Positions 4,692 to 5,062 of a stretch of DNA of 5,062 bases are shown here, piece by piece; the first letter of the stretch is position 1; every line of letters starts with the position of its first letter. The position numbers and the translations under genes are program-made. A model generated the notes under the pieces. It did no database searches. It saw only the letters and a program-made list of their open reading frames with translations, and was not told where the DNA came from. The stretch is taken from NCBI GenBank assembly GCA_964422785.1, contig CAYRCJ010000043.1:1-5062 (forward strand). Direction: 5' to 3'. Origin of the DNA: CAYRCJ01 sp964422785. GTDB taxonomy: Bacteria; Patescibacteriota; Minisyncoccia; UBA11713; 2-01-FULL-45-33.

Positions 4692-5062
4692 ATGACACAA
4701 AAAGTTGTAAAATATCCGTATTTACCCGAGGGAAAAGAAATAAAATATGTTCCGGCGAATAATGTATTTATGCGATTGGCCAAAGAGTTTGCCAGAGCCC
4801 AATCTTTGGATTCTGTAATGCCCGGCGCCGCAGTGGTTGTAAAAAATGGAAGAGTAATCGGCATGGGTGCCAACGGAAGCGATTATCATAAAACACACAA
4901 ATGCGAGCGAATCATCCGCGGATGCAAAAGCGGCGAAGGATACGAATTCTGTGAAGGCTGTCATCCCAAAAATCATAGTGAGGCAACGGCGGTCCGAAAC
5001 GCAATACAGTTTACCAACGGTTTTCTTAAAATAGATGATACTGAAAACGCCGATCTGTATTT
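4692..5062 (+). CDS. Cytidine/dCMP deaminase-family protein (partial, C-terminus cut by window edge)
   Basis: An open frame of 123 codons runs off the right edge. It belongs to the zinc-dependent cytidine/deoxycytidylate deaminase fold. Residues 45-61 form the core strand pair (GAAVVVKNGRVIGMGANG), and NHSEATAVRNA (94-104) carries the first zinc ligand His95 and the catalytic Glu97. The second half of the site, PCxxC, should lie past the window edge. Cys71, Cys78, Cys87, Cys90 and His91 precede the HSE motif, as in dCMP deaminases, which carry an extra structural zinc; this favours dCMP over cytidine as substrate, making dUMP for thymidylate synthesis. The ATG at 4692 has a weak GTGAG ribosome-binding site 6 nt upstream. 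An in-frame ATG at 4641 would add 17 residues; an AT-rich TAAATA 6 nt before it could be a leaderless -10 box, so the start is open. It is divergent from the RRM gene. Confidence 0.83.
   Translation, partial: MTQKVVKYPYLPEGKEIKYVPANNVFMRLAKEFARAQSLDSVMPGAAVVVKNGRVIGMGANGSDYHKTHKCERIIRGCKSGEGYEFCEGCHPKNHSEATAVRNAIQFTNGFLKIDDTENADLY

Noticed and set aside
4628..4976. Minus-strand open frames opposite the deaminase gene
   Set aside because: The plus strand encodes a clear deaminase with the HSE motif; the antisense frames have no motif or start signal.

Overview
The window reads as a gene-dense bacterial chromosome segment of moderate to low GC. The likely source is an uncultivated lineage of the Candidate Phyla Radiation (Patescibacteria, Parcubacteria-like). 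That assignment is inference. It rests on an RRM-type RNA-binding protein, a membrane-anchored DUF4015 glycosidase-like protein, a dCMP-deaminase-like protein, a very small membrane protein, and a mix of Shine-Dalgarno and apparently leaderless starts. No marker gene, rRNA or tRNA is present to prove it.

Layout from left to right. At 1-520 (minus) is the N-terminal part of a membrane-anchored TPR protein, cut by the window edge and driven by a textbook promoter lying against its start codon. At 590-620 is a strong intrinsic terminator for the next gene. At 635-1459 (minus) is a secreted beta-rich protein with a GTG start, a perfect AGGAGG ribosome-binding site and its own promoter, whose -35 box overlaps the stop codon of the gene before it. 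At 1541-2731 (minus) is an anchored DUF4015/GH-like TIM-barrel protein. It overlaps by 26 bases the end of an FAD/NAD(P)H oxidoreductase at 2706-3821 (minus), so these two are probably translationally coupled. At 3828-3944 a long, almost perfect inverted repeat fills the whole gap between the oxidoreductase and a 53-residue two-helix membrane protein (3934-4095, minus). At 4116-4150 is a 17-bp perfect terminator hairpin, followed upstream by an RRM RNA-binding protein (4173-4472, minus) with a structured leader of about 80 nt and a clear promoter. From 4692 to the window end (plus) a divergent dCMP/cytidine-deaminase-family gene begins and is cut by the edge.

Most of the window is therefore one minus-strand series of short transcription units: RRM protein | small membrane protein, oxidoreductase and glycosidase-like protein | secreted beta protein | TPR protein. 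Three of the last four products carry an N-terminal membrane anchor or signal peptide, so this stretch serves the cell envelope. No CRISPR array, transposase, phage gene or defence system was seen. The most unusual features are non-coding: the 3828-3944 inverted-repeat element, and an RRM leader that carries both a direct near-copy and an inverted copy of the gene's own first codons.
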